Made by a program: the position numbers and the translations under genes | Assembly (NCBI GenBank): GCA_036387415.1 | Contig: DASVTU010000019.1 | Location: 310,001-374,000, forward strand | Reading direction: 5' to 3' | DNA: 64,000 nucleotides | Source: DASVTU01 sp036387415 | GTDB taxonomy: Bacteria > Acidobacteriota > Blastocatellia > Pyrinomonadales > Pyrinomonadaceae | Part shown: positions 50,055 through 58,228 of the stretch, one piece after another | How the letters are laid out: each line of letters begins with the position of its first letter | Position numbering within the stretch: position 1 is the first letter of the stretch | Notes under the pieces: model-generated | What the model saw: the letters and a program-made list of their open reading frames with translations, nothing else | Told to the model about the DNA's origin: nothing | Databases searched by the model: none

Positions 50055-51830
50055 TTAAGCATCTTTCCACGTCGAACTCGCCGGAAAATATTCGCGCCAG
50101 CGACGTTCAACGAGCGCGTCGATGTCGGGACGCACGATGAGTTCGTCAGGATAGCCGGGCTTCATGCGCGCGTCGATGACGAGCGGCGCGCGGTAGGAGA
50201 GATGATGCCGACGCACCTCGGTTGCCGCCGCATAGATGTCCGATGCAGGCTCGAAACGCGTCCACGTCGCCCACAGGAATTCAGACGCCGAACGTGCCAC
50301 GCTCGCATCGTCATGCAACACGACGAGCGGCCAATCACTGAAAACATCCTCGCGCGCCAGCCGCTCTGCCTGCCCCGCGTCCTCACCGTACGCCACGCCT
50401 TCGACGACGAGACAACCGCCGCAAAAGACTTCCGCACGCGTCACGCCTCGCGGCAACTCACCGCGAAACTCGCGCGGCAATTCGCGCACCGTCTCGCCCA
50501 GTCCGAGCATGATGGCTTTGCTGCCGTGATTGATTTTGCCGCTCGTATAGTCGAGCGTGTCCATCGAGACGTTTGAGAAGATGAAGAGGTCGCTTTCAGG
50601 CATGAAGCGCGCGAGCATGTGCTCGAAGAGTTTTTTGAAGTCGCGGAGGTCTTGCGGCGTATCGGTCAGGAGCAGAAACTTCGTGAGCGAGAGTTGGCCT
50701 TCGCCGAGAATGCGGAAGCCTGAGACGAGCGCCTCACGCGCATAACGCTCGCGCACGACAGCCGCCGCCAGCGAATGAAATCCCGTCTCGCCGTACGACC
50801 ACAAATCGCGCACGCTCGGCATGACGAGCGGAAAGAGCGGCGCGAGAAGCGTCTGCAAGTAGTCGCCGATGAAGAAATCTTCCTGTCGCGGCTTGCCCAC
50901 GACGGTCGCCGGATAAATAGCGTCCTTGCGATGAAAGACGGCTTCGACGTTGAAGACCGGATAGTCGTGCTGCAAAGAGTAGTAACCGTAATGGTCGCCG
51001 AATGGCCCTTCGGGCTTGCGTTCGTGCGGCGCGACATGACCGACCAACGCAAACTCTGCCTCCGCCACCAACCTGTGCCGACCTTCGAGCGGATTCTTCA
51101 CGACCTTTATCTTCTCGCCCGCCAACACCGACGCCAACACCAACTCCGGCACGTCTTCCGGCAACGGCGCAATCGCCGCGAGAATCAACGCGGGCGAGCC
51201 GCCGAGGAAAACCGTCACGGGCAAGGGCTGTCCGGCGCGTTCGGCTTCGTGATAATGAAAGCCGCCGCCCTTGTGTATCTGCCAGTGGATGCCCGTCGAA
51301 TGTGCGTCGTGACGGTGCAGACGATACATGCCGAGATTGTGTTTGCCCGTCGTCGGATGTTCCGTATAGACGAGCGGGAGCGTAAAGAACGCGCCGCCGT
51401 CTTCCTGCCATGTCGTCAAGACCGGCAACTCATCGAGGCGCGCGGGTCTGTCCATCGCTTCTGTGACGGGCGCGCGGCGTGTCTGTCGTGTGCCGAGGCG
51501 CAGAGCTTCGAGCGCGAGCGAGCGATGCTGCCAGATGTCTTTCGGGCGCGGCGGCAGAAGCGATTCCGCCAGATGTACCACCTCGCGCACCAATGCTTCC
51601 GGCTTCGCGCCGAACGCAAATTCGATGCGACGCGCCGTGCCGAAAAGATTCGTCACAACCGGATAACGGCTGCCCTTCACGCGCTTGAACAAAATCGCCG
51701 GGCCGCCGCGCTCAATCACGCGACGGTGCACTTCGGCCAATTCCAAATAAGGGTCAACTTCTGCTTCGACCGTCAAGAGGTCGTTTTCACGCGCAAGAAG
51801 ATTGAGAAACGAACGCAAATTTTGATGCAT
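50055..51830 (-). CDS. UbiD-family prenylated-FMN-dependent decarboxylase
   Basis: 591 residues from the ATG at 51830. NLFGTARRIEFAFG, LGMYRLHRHDAHSTGIHW and the hallmark PEGPFGDHYGYYS lie in order, and the C-terminal CGGCLVVEGVAYGEDAGQ region follows. UbiD enzymes decarboxylate aromatic or alpha,beta-unsaturated acids with prenyl-FMN made by UbiX. A UbiX gene is not in the window. Menaquinone synthesis is one likely role, but another aromatic acid is possible. A GTG at 51849-51851 lies inside the CACAGAG repeat and was not chosen. Confidence 0.88.
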   Translation of the reverse strand: MHQNLRSFLNLLARENDLLTVEAEVDPYLELAEVHRRVIERGGPAILFKRVKGSRYPVVTNLFGTARRIEFAFGAKPEALVREVVHLAESLLPPRPKDIWQHRSLALEALRLGTRQTRRAPVTEAMDRPARLDELPVLTTWQEDGGAFFTLPLVYTEHPTTGKHNLGMYRLHRHDAHSTGIHWQIHKGGGFHYHEAERAGQPLPVTVFLGGSPALILAAIAPLPEDVPELVLASVLAGEKIKVVKNPLEGRHRLVAEAEFALVGHVAPHERKPEGPFGDHYGYYSLQHDYPVFNVEAVFHRKDAIYPATVVGKPRQEDFFIGDYLQTLLAPLFPLVMPSVRDLWSYGETGFHSLAAAVVRERYAREALVSGFRILGEGQLSLTKFLLLTDTPQDLRDFKKLFEHMLARFMPESDLFIFSNVSMDTLDYTSGKINHGSKAIMLGLGETVRELPREFRGELPRGVTRAEVFCGGCLVVEGVAYGEDAGQAERLAREDVFSDWPLVVLHDDASVARSASEFLWATWTRFEPASDIYAAATEVRRHHLSYRAPLVIDARMKPGYPDELIVRPDIDALVERRWREYFPASSTWKDA

Positions 51831-51834
51831 AGAA

Positions 51835-51957
51835 CTTTCAAAACTAGCCACAGAGGCACAGAGTCGCCAAGCGAAATAGTGAAAAGGATTTCACCTTGTC
51901 ATCTTTAATTTTCTCTGTCTCTCCGTGCCTCTGCGGCTAATTCTTGATGTTGAAAAG
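51835..51957. repeat. Inverted repeat of the CACAGAG family
   Basis: The left end TTTCAAAACTAGCCACAGAG pairs with the right arm, whose complement reads GAATTAGCCGCAGAGGCAC, with about 15 of 17 matches in the core. It lies five bases upstream of the ubiD-like ATG. The ends agree with 33091 and 47095. Confidence 0.8.
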
Positions 51958-52000
51958 TACGCGATTATCGGTTGCTCTCAAAAATAAGCAATCGACGAGA

Positions 52001-52038
52001 CAAAAGCAAAGAGGAGCGACTTTCGCGTTTCGCTCCTC
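52001..52038 (-). terminator. Rho-independent terminator after the HEAT-like secreted protein
   Basis: GAGGAGCGA and TCGCTCCTC form nine perfect pairs with a ten-base loop. On the minus strand TTTGCTTTTG follows the stem. It lies about 70 bases after the stop at 52108 and is the expected terminator for that gene. Confidence 0.75.
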
Positions 52039-52107
52039 CTCATCATCAACTATGAATTACTCACACGGCGTCACAATTCTTTAACGCCTGTCACCCATTG
52101 CGTGCCG

Positions 52108-52842
52108 TTATTGTTGCGGCGACGTTTCTTCGGCGTGTTCGTCTTCGTCTCTGTTACGCGTCTGTCGCGGGCGCGCGGGCGTCGCGGGAGTGGCTGGCGG
52201 AGTTTCGGCGAGACGAGTTGTAATATCGTGTGCGGCTTCCCTCGCGGCTTGGGCAATCAGCGGGTCGAGCGAATCAGCGAGCGGCTTGATACGTGCGAGC
52301 GTCGCGGCGTCTCCCATGTGTGCGAGCACTTGTAGGAGTTTGATTTGCGTATTGCCGTTGGTGCGTTCAAGGAAAATGTAGAGTGGTTCAGGGGTTTCGA
52401 GTTCGCCGAGATAGACGGATGCCTGGTCGAAGCGCGAAGAATCGAGTGCGCGCACAAGATTGTAGAGAGCTTCGGCTTTGCCCATGCGATAGAGCGCCCA
52501 ATCGAGCGCGACGCGCACGCGTCCATCCTTCTCCTGCAAACGATAACCCTCCACCAGACGACGCTGCTCCGTGTCTGCCATGCGCGCCAAATCCTCCGCC
52601 GCACGCTTACGCACCAGAGCGTCGCGACTCGTCAACTGTCGCACAGCATCCGCGCTCGAAGTTGTGACCATTACCACACCCATCGTACCCTCGCCCTTTG
52701 CGTCGCTTGTCTGTGCGCGAGTCGCCGCTTCCGTCAACGCCAAGCACAAACACGCCGCCGCAACTATCATGACTAGGCGACCGACGGCGACGTGTTTCGC
52801 CGCGACGTATTGCGACTCTCTTCGTTTCATAAAACTTTTCAT
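52108..52842 (-). CDS. Secreted helical-repeat (HEAT-like) protein
   Basis: 244 residues from the ATG at 52842, which has GAGGAAG upstream. A signal peptide ends in LALTEAATRAQ. Residues ~50-200 carry short two-helix repeats (VRQLTSRDALVRKRAAEDLA; IKLLQVLAHMGDAATLARIK; LDPLIAQAAREAAHDITTRL), like HEAT/ARM motifs used for protein binding. The C-terminus is Pro/Arg-rich and disordered. The function is not known. Confidence 0.65.
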   Translation of the reverse strand: MKSFMKRRESQYVAAKHVAVGRLVMIVAAACLCLALTEAATRAQTSDAKGEGTMGVVMVTTSSADAVRQLTSRDALVRKRAAEDLARMADTEQRRLVEGYRLQEKDGRVRVALDWALYRMGKAEALYNLVRALDSSRFDQASVYLGELETPEPLYIFLERTNGNTQIKLLQVLAHMGDAATLARIKPLADSLDPLIAQAAREAAHDITTRLAETPPATPATPARPRQTRNRDEDEHAEETSPQQ

Positions 52843-52998
52843 AGTCTTCCTCTCTTTAAGAACCACTGTGGAGAGAGAGTGTTAACGAGCGGGACGGAGC
52901 GACGAAATCGCGTTGACGGGAAACGAAGCACGAAAGAGACGCCGCCCGACGTTGAATCAGCATCCCTCCCATCCATCATTCCTCCGCCCTCATTCCTT

Positions 52999-54399
52999 CT
53001 AAAACCCCGGCTGTGTGATTGACTTGTTGTTGATTTCGGTCGCGTACTTTTTGACGAGTGACTGAATCTCCTCAGACTTCCCGATAAGCACGAAAACGAG
53101 GTTATCCGCCGGAAAATACTGCTTAATGGTGCGTTGCGCGTCCGTCATGGTCATGGCGTCGATGCGCGCGTAATAGGTATTGATGTCGCGTTCGTCGAGG
53201 CCGAAGAATTCGAGTTGGGCGATTAACGCCGCGAGTTGGTCGGAGGTTTCGACGCGCGGCGGAAACTGTCCCTTGAGATAGTTCTTCGCCGATTTCAACT
53301 CCTCCTCGGTGATGCCCTTCGCGTGGAGACGCTTGAGCACGTCGAGCGCCATGTCGATGGCCTGTTCGGTCGTGGCGTTGCGCGTGTAGGTCGAGATGAT
53401 GAACGGGCCGCGACCCTTGCGCTGGTCGAAGACGGAACGCGCCCCGTAAGTCAGCCCCGACTTGATGCGGAGTTCGGAATTGAGCATCGAAGTGAAACGA
53501 CCGCCGAAAAGCGTGTTGATAACGTTGATGTGAACGCGGTCGGTGCTGGTGCGCGCGATGCCGAGGTTGCCGATGTGGAAGTAAGTCTGCGTCGAGTCGG
53601 GCTTGTCGATGAGCAGCAGACGCTTGCCCTGCGCGGGCGCGAATTCGGGCAGAGAGATGGCGGGCGACTGTCTCGCCGCCCACGCGCCAAACTTCTCTGT
53701 GAGCGTCCGCTCCATCTCGGCGGTATTGAAATCTCCGACCACAGCGAGAATCGTGTTCGACGGCGTGTAGTAGCTTTGGTAAAACTTTGCGATGTCGTCG
53801 CGCGTGACGGCGGCGAGCGATTTCTCATCGCCTTCCGTCGGGCGACTGTAGGGATGTGTGCCGTAGAGATAGGCGTTGAAGTAGTTGGTGATGACTTCGC
53901 CCGCGTCGTCCTTAGCAGCCTTGATGGCGTCGATGCTCTGCGTTTGCAGTTTGGTCACTTCCGCTTGCGGAAACGTCGGATTGAGCATCACATCGGTCAA
54001 CAAGTCGAGACCCTTCGCGACATCCTTCTTGACGAACTCGGCGGCACCGACGCTGTAATCATACGTCGCATCGGCGTCGAGAATGCCGCCGACGAAATCC
54101 AGTTCATTCGAGATTTGGTCAGCCGTGCGCGTCTTGGTTCCCTTGCGGAGCAGCCCGGCGGTCATCGAAGCCACGCCCTCGCGTCCCTGCGGGTCGGCCA
54201 CCGAACCCGCCTTCACGACAAAATTAAAACTTATCATCGGCACTTCGTGCTGTTCCATCAAGAGCAGCGTCATGCCGTTTTTGAGCTTCACTTTTTTGTA
54301 TGGCGGAAGCGTCAACGTGCCGCCCTGCGCTGACACACGCGGCGACGCCCCTGTGACGAACAACATGCCGACCAATAAAAGAATCAAAATTCGCTTCAC
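52999..54399 (-). CDS. M16-family peptidase, non-catalytic partner subunit
   Basis: 466 residues from a GTG at 54399, which has GGGGGGA upstream. A signal peptide ends in VSAQGG. The M16 fold is clear (LKNGMTLLLMEQHEVPMISF, PSNTILAVVGDFNTAEME, IVNTLFGGRFTSMLNSELR-like segment), but the zinc motif HxxEH is replaced by a GVASMTAGLLRKGT segment, so it lacks the catalytic residues. Such subunits pair with a catalytic M16 subunit. That partner is encoded directly upstream (54497-55858). Confidence 0.85.
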   Translation of the reverse strand: MKRILILLLVGMLFVTGASPRVSAQGGTLTLPPYKKVKLKNGMTLLLMEQHEVPMISFNFVVKAGSVADPQGREGVASMTAGLLRKGTKTRTADQISNELDFVGGILDADATYDYSVGAAEFVKKDVAKGLDLLTDVMLNPTFPQAEVTKLQTQSIDAIKAAKDDAGEVITNYFNAYLYGTHPYSRPTEGDEKSLAAVTRDDIAKFYQSYYTPSNTILAVVGDFNTAEMERTLTEKFGAWAARQSPAISLPEFAPAQGKRLLLIDKPDSTQTYFHIGNLGIARTSTDRVHINVINTLFGGRFTSMLNSELRIKSGLTYGARSVFDQRKGRGPFIISTYTRNATTEQAIDMALDVLKRLHAKGITEEELKSAKNYLKGQFPPRVETSDQLAALIAQLEFFGLDERDINTYYARIDAMTMTDAQRTIKQYFPADNLVFVLIGKSEEIQSLVKKYATEINNKSITQPGF

Positions 54400-54417
54400 G
54401 AATCGTCCCCCCTTCGG

Positions 54418-54496
54418 GAATTGCGGATTTCGGATTGCGGAATGCGGATTAAAAGACAATCTGTTTTTCCAATCCTAAATCTACATTCCGCAATCA
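54418..54496. repeat. Inverted heptad-word repeat (GGATTGC family)
   Basis: Words GGATTTC GGATTGC GGAATGC GGATTAA run from 54425. GATTGCGGAATG at 54433-54444 pairs perfectly with CATTCCGCAATC at 54484-54495. It separates the two M16 genes, touching the stop of the upstream one. The words are the same as at 38329. Confidence 0.85.
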
Positions 54497-55858
54497 TTAT
54501 TTGCTGTCCGCTGCCTTCTGCTCACCGCCGGATTCGGATTTTTCGGGGATGAGCGTTGAGACAGTGCGGTTTTTGTCGGAGAAATACTTCTGCGCGACGC
54601 GTCGCACGTCGTCTTTAGTCACTTTTTTGTACTCGTCGGCGGCGTTGAAGAGTTTGCGGTAGTCGCCGAAGAAGACTTCGTAGCTGCCAATCTGGTTGGC
54701 TCTGCCACTGATGGTCTTAATCTGTCGATAGAAATTGGCGAGCAGGATGTTCTTCGCCTTCTCCAACTCCTGTTCGGAGACCGCGCCGCTCTTGGCCTTG
54801 TCGAACTCCTCGTAAATCGCCTTCTCGACAGTCTCAGGCGCGACTCCTTCCTTCGGTTGCGAGGAGACGAGAAAGAGTGTCGGGTCGAAGGCGAACTCGA
54901 AGTCGCCGTTGATTTCGATGGCGAGTTGGTCTTTGTCAACGATGCGCTGGTACATGCGCGAACTCTGACCGGAGAACAGAATCGCCTGCATCACTTTAAG
55001 CGCGTAGTAGTCGGGATGCGCCGTCTCAGGGATGTGATAACCAATCATCAAGACGGGCAACTGTGCGAACTTTTTGACGACCACACGCCGCTCGCCCAAC
55101 TGTTCAGGCTCTTTCGTCAAGACCTTCGGCGGCGGCTCGCTCGCCTTGATAGGTTCGATGTACTTCTCCGCGAGTTTGATAATCTCATCCGCCGTCACGT
55201 CGCCGACGACGACCATCGTCGCGTTGCTCGGCGAGTAGCCCATGCGATAGTGGTTCTTGAGGTCTTCCATCTTCCAGTTTTCGATGTCCACCATCCACCC
55301 GACGACAGGCCACTGATACGGATGCGCGGTGAAGGCGGTCGCCCACAATTGCTCGTAGACGATTCCGGCGTTGTCGGCATCAATGGACGAGCGCCGCTCG
55401 CTGGCGACCACGCCGCGTTCCGATTCGATTATTTTCGGGTCGAAGCCGAGATTCTCGATGCGGTCGGCTTCGAGGTCGAAAATCAAATCGAGCGTCGTGC
55501 GCGGGAACCAATCCTGATAGACGGTCACGTCGTTGCTGGTGTAGGCATTGTTGGAGCCTCCGGCGGCTTCCATCACGCGGTCAAATTCTCCCGCGCCGTA
55601 CTTCTTCGCGCCGTTGAACATCATGTGCTCGAAGAAGTGTGACAGACCCGTGGTGCCTGGGCGTTCGTTGCGCGAGCCGACGCGGTAAAAGACGTAGAGC
55701 GCGACGTTCGGAATCGAAGCATCGCGCTGGACGAGAATCTTCATACCGTTTTTGAGCGTGTGCGTCTGCACGTCGAACGTCTGCGCGCCGACGCTCGCGC
55801 CCGCACCCGACACAACCAAAAGCAAGCACAAGCTCAACGCCATCTTGAGAGATTTCAT
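54497..55858 (-). CDS. M16-family zinc peptidase, catalytic subunit
   Basis: 453 residues from the ATG at 55858, with a signal peptide ending near GASVGAQ. GLSHFFEHMMFNGAKKYG holds the inverted zinc motif HxxEH, and the later Glu in RGVVASERRSSID completes the zinc site. The C-terminal domain follows with SGQSSRMYQRIVDKDQLA. With the non-catalytic partner downstream it probably forms a periplasmic processing or peptide-degrading protease. A longer frame to 56062 lacks a plausible N-terminus. Confidence 0.92.
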   Translation of the reverse strand: MKSLKMALSLCLLLVVSGAGASVGAQTFDVQTHTLKNGMKILVQRDASIPNVALYVFYRVGSRNERPGTTGLSHFFEHMMFNGAKKYGAGEFDRVMEAAGGSNNAYTSNDVTVYQDWFPRTTLDLIFDLEADRIENLGFDPKIIESERGVVASERRSSIDADNAGIVYEQLWATAFTAHPYQWPVVGWMVDIENWKMEDLKNHYRMGYSPSNATMVVVGDVTADEIIKLAEKYIEPIKASEPPPKVLTKEPEQLGERRVVVKKFAQLPVLMIGYHIPETAHPDYYALKVMQAILFSGQSSRMYQRIVDKDQLAIEINGDFEFAFDPTLFLVSSQPKEGVAPETVEKAIYEEFDKAKSGAVSEQELEKAKNILLANFYRQIKTISGRANQIGSYEVFFGDYRKLFNAADEYKKVTKDDVRRVAQKYFSDKNRTVSTLIPEKSESGGEQKAADSK

Positions 55859-56390
55859 AGATTTTTCCTGCGGTTTACGGATTTGTGAAAGCGTTCCGAA
55901 TTGTCGGAATGACATGACGGTGAAAAGCTGTTCCAACTTCGCGTGCGGCGAACGTGCCAACGACGATTCAAGGACTTTCCAATTTTTACGGATGAAAATG
56001 TTATTCGGGACGACCGACGCAAGTACTTCGGTTTGGAGAGTATACGAGCCGTGCGCCGACAATGTTCAACGTCCCTACGCGCCTTATGATGCCGTTCGTC
56101 GCATATGTTGTTGCATGTCGCTTCGGACATTTACGGGGCAACTCTACGCATCACGTCGTTTCAAAAGAGACTCGCTTTTTGCTCACCTCCTGAATCTTAG
56201 TATAAAATGGCTTTTGAAGGCGACCGTGGGCGCGACCGCAGGCGAGACGAGCGACAGTCGCGCAGGGTCGCCCGATTCGTATCAAACGCATTGACGGCAA
56301 TTGACGGCAGAGCCGTCGGCATCAGGTCGGTAGCGGCGGGCGAGTGATTGCGAGTCAGGATTTGCGTGTGGGCGGTGGAGTTTTGATTGT
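55859..56390. other. Divergent intergenic region, no gene supported
   Basis: About 530 bp between the catalytic M16 gene and the FHA-like/protease gene. It should hold both promoters. A TAGTATAAAATGG stretch at 56197-56210 is a possible -10 region. A small perfect hairpin GACGGC/GCCGTC lies near 56303. No coding frame was accepted, although one frame stays open on the plus strand for much of it. Confidence 0.55.
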
Positions 56391-58076
56391 ATGGCGAACG
56401 GGTTGGTGGTTCATGTCGAAGTCGGGGAGAGCAAGCATACGGAGGTGCTGACGCAGGAGCGTATCCGCATCGGCCTCTCCGAAGACTGCGACTTGCGCTT
56501 GCAGATTTCCGGCATTCCCGCCCCGGCCTCGTCCGCTCCTTTTCTCGAACTCGCGCGCACCAACGGCCATTATCGAGTCGGCGACTTTAACCGCTCCATC
56601 GGCATCACGCACAACGGTGCGCCGCTCGCTTACGGCACTGCCATCGAAGACGGCGACGAACTGCGCGTCGAACAATCGAATCTCGCCATGCAGTTTTTCC
56701 CCATCCGCGACCTGCCCGCCGTCGTCTCAACGCCGTCGCGTCGGCGGCAGGATGTGGTGGTCGCGCCCTTCATCGAGAACGCGGCGATTGAGGCCGCCGC
56801 CACCGCACGCCGCGACGACGCCAAAGTCTTTCTGCGCGAGTTTACGCGCGAACTGGTTCGTGAAATCAACATCAGCACCAAAATCATCACGCTGCTCATC
56901 GTGGTGGCGCTCGTCGGCGGCATGCTCTATCTAGGCTTCGCGGGTTACAGAGAGTTGCGCCGCAGCCGCGACCTCATCAACCAGCAGAACGAACAGATGG
57001 CGCGTCTTAGGGAGGCGATGAGCCAGACGACCGACCAGTTCGAGCAAGTTGACAAGACCAACAAGGACATCATCAACAGTCTCTCGCTCGCGCCCAAAGT
57101 GCGTAGCGACTACGGCAACGGCGTCTGTCTCATCGCGGGCAGTTACAGCCTCGTCGAAGCCGGCACCGGACGCCCCTTGCGTTATCCCGAATTTCAAACC
57201 ACCGAAGACGGCACCACGCTGCAAAACGCCGAAGACCAACCAATCCTCACGCCCGACGGTCGCGGCGCGCCCTACATCAACGATTTCGTCGGTACGGGTT
57301 TTCACGTCGGCGACGGCTACATCGTGACCAACCGCCACATCGCCGTCGAGCCGTGGAAGGCGGACGAACGCGTCCAGTCTCTGAGCGCGAGCGTCAATGG
57401 TCAGTTTCGTCTGACGCGTCTGGTCGCTTTCTTCCCTGGCCACAAGCAGCCCTTCGTGCTTCGCTTTCGTCAAGCCTCCTCGCGCGACGACATCGCCGTC
57501 TGCGTGATTGATGGGAGAGAAGTGCCCGTCAACATTCCTGTGTTGCCGCTCGACAAGGATTCAAACGCGGTCGGCATCGGTCGTTCCGTGGTGATGATGG
57601 GTTATCCGAAGGGAGCCGACCGTCTGCTGGCGACGCTGCCCGAAGCCGAATCGCGCAATCTGCAACAACGCTATGGAGCGTCGATGGAGAGCCTCTTGGC
57701 GATTCTCTCCGAACGCAATTTCATCAAACCTCTGACCACACAGGGACACATCACAGACCTCGAAGACCATCGCATCGGCTACGACGCGCGTACCGCCGAG
57801 GGCGGTTCGGGCGCGCCGCTCTTTGGTCAATCGGGACGCGTCATCGGTGTTAATTTTGCGATGTACACGGAGATGCCCGATAACAACTACGCCGTGCCCG
57901 TGCGCTACGCCATGACGCTGCTCCAACGCGCGGGATGGAGCGGCGACGAACCACCCGCCGACGCCGGAAACGCTGTCAACTCAAACACCAACACTAAAGA
58001 CCCGCGCCTCGCCCCGAAAAACGGCAACGCGCAGGACGCCAAACCCAAATCAACCGACGCACGAAGCGGCAAATAA
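56391..58076 (+). CDS. Membrane protein with an FHA-like domain and a trypsin-like serine protease domain
   Basis: 561 residues. The first ~110 resemble an FHA/phosphothreonine-binding or similar beta domain (SEDCDLRLQI, then a GxxV-DGDELR turn). A linker follows, then a membrane helix near 163-184, then a short coiled region (190-225). A protease fold covers 240-510: TNRHIAVEP (His 316), SRDDIAVCV (Asp ~367) and EGGSGAPLFG (Ser ~473) make a complete catalytic triad. The likely topology is FHA in the cytoplasm and protease in the periplasm, which would link phosphorylation and proteolysis. Activity is inferred. Confidence 0.8.
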   Translation: MANGLVVHVEVGESKHTEVLTQERIRIGLSEDCDLRLQISGIPAPASSAPFLELARTNGHYRVGDFNRSIGITHNGAPLAYGTAIEDGDELRVEQSNLAMQFFPIRDLPAVVSTPSRRRQDVVVAPFIENAAIEAAATARRDDAKVFLREFTRELVREINISTKIITLLIVVALVGGMLYLGFAGYRELRRSRDLINQQNEQMARLREAMSQTTDQFEQVDKTNKDIINSLSLAPKVRSDYGNGVCLIAGSYSLVEAGTGRPLRYPEFQTTEDGTTLQNAEDQPILTPDGRGAPYINDFVGTGFHVGDGYIVTNRHIAVEPWKADERVQSLSASVNGQFRLTRLVAFFPGHKQPFVLRFRQASSRDDIAVCVIDGREVPVNIPVLPLDKDSNAVGIGRSVVMMGYPKGADRLLATLPEAESRNLQQRYGASMESLLAILSERNFIKPLTTQGHITDLEDHRIGYDARTAEGGSGAPLFGQSGRVIGVNFAMYTEMPDNNYAVPVRYAMTLLQRAGWSGDEPPADAGNAVNSNTNTKDPRLAPKNGNAQDAKPKSTDARSGK

Positions 58077-58228
58077 AGCCGCGCCCCTTCCGACAAAGGT
58101 TTTTCGCCGTTCCGTTTTTGACACGTCCATTGTTTCCAGCTAACCTTGCCCCTTTTGCTGTGTTGGAATATGGCGGACAGGTGTGCGCCGCGTGCGAAAG
58201 TTTTTCGGTCGGGAGTGTCTGTTAAGTT

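Noticed and set aside
55752..56294. A 180-codon plus-strand frame between the M16 and FHA-like genes
   Set aside because: It starts antisense inside the M16 signal-peptide region, is cysteine-rich without pattern and has no ribosome site.
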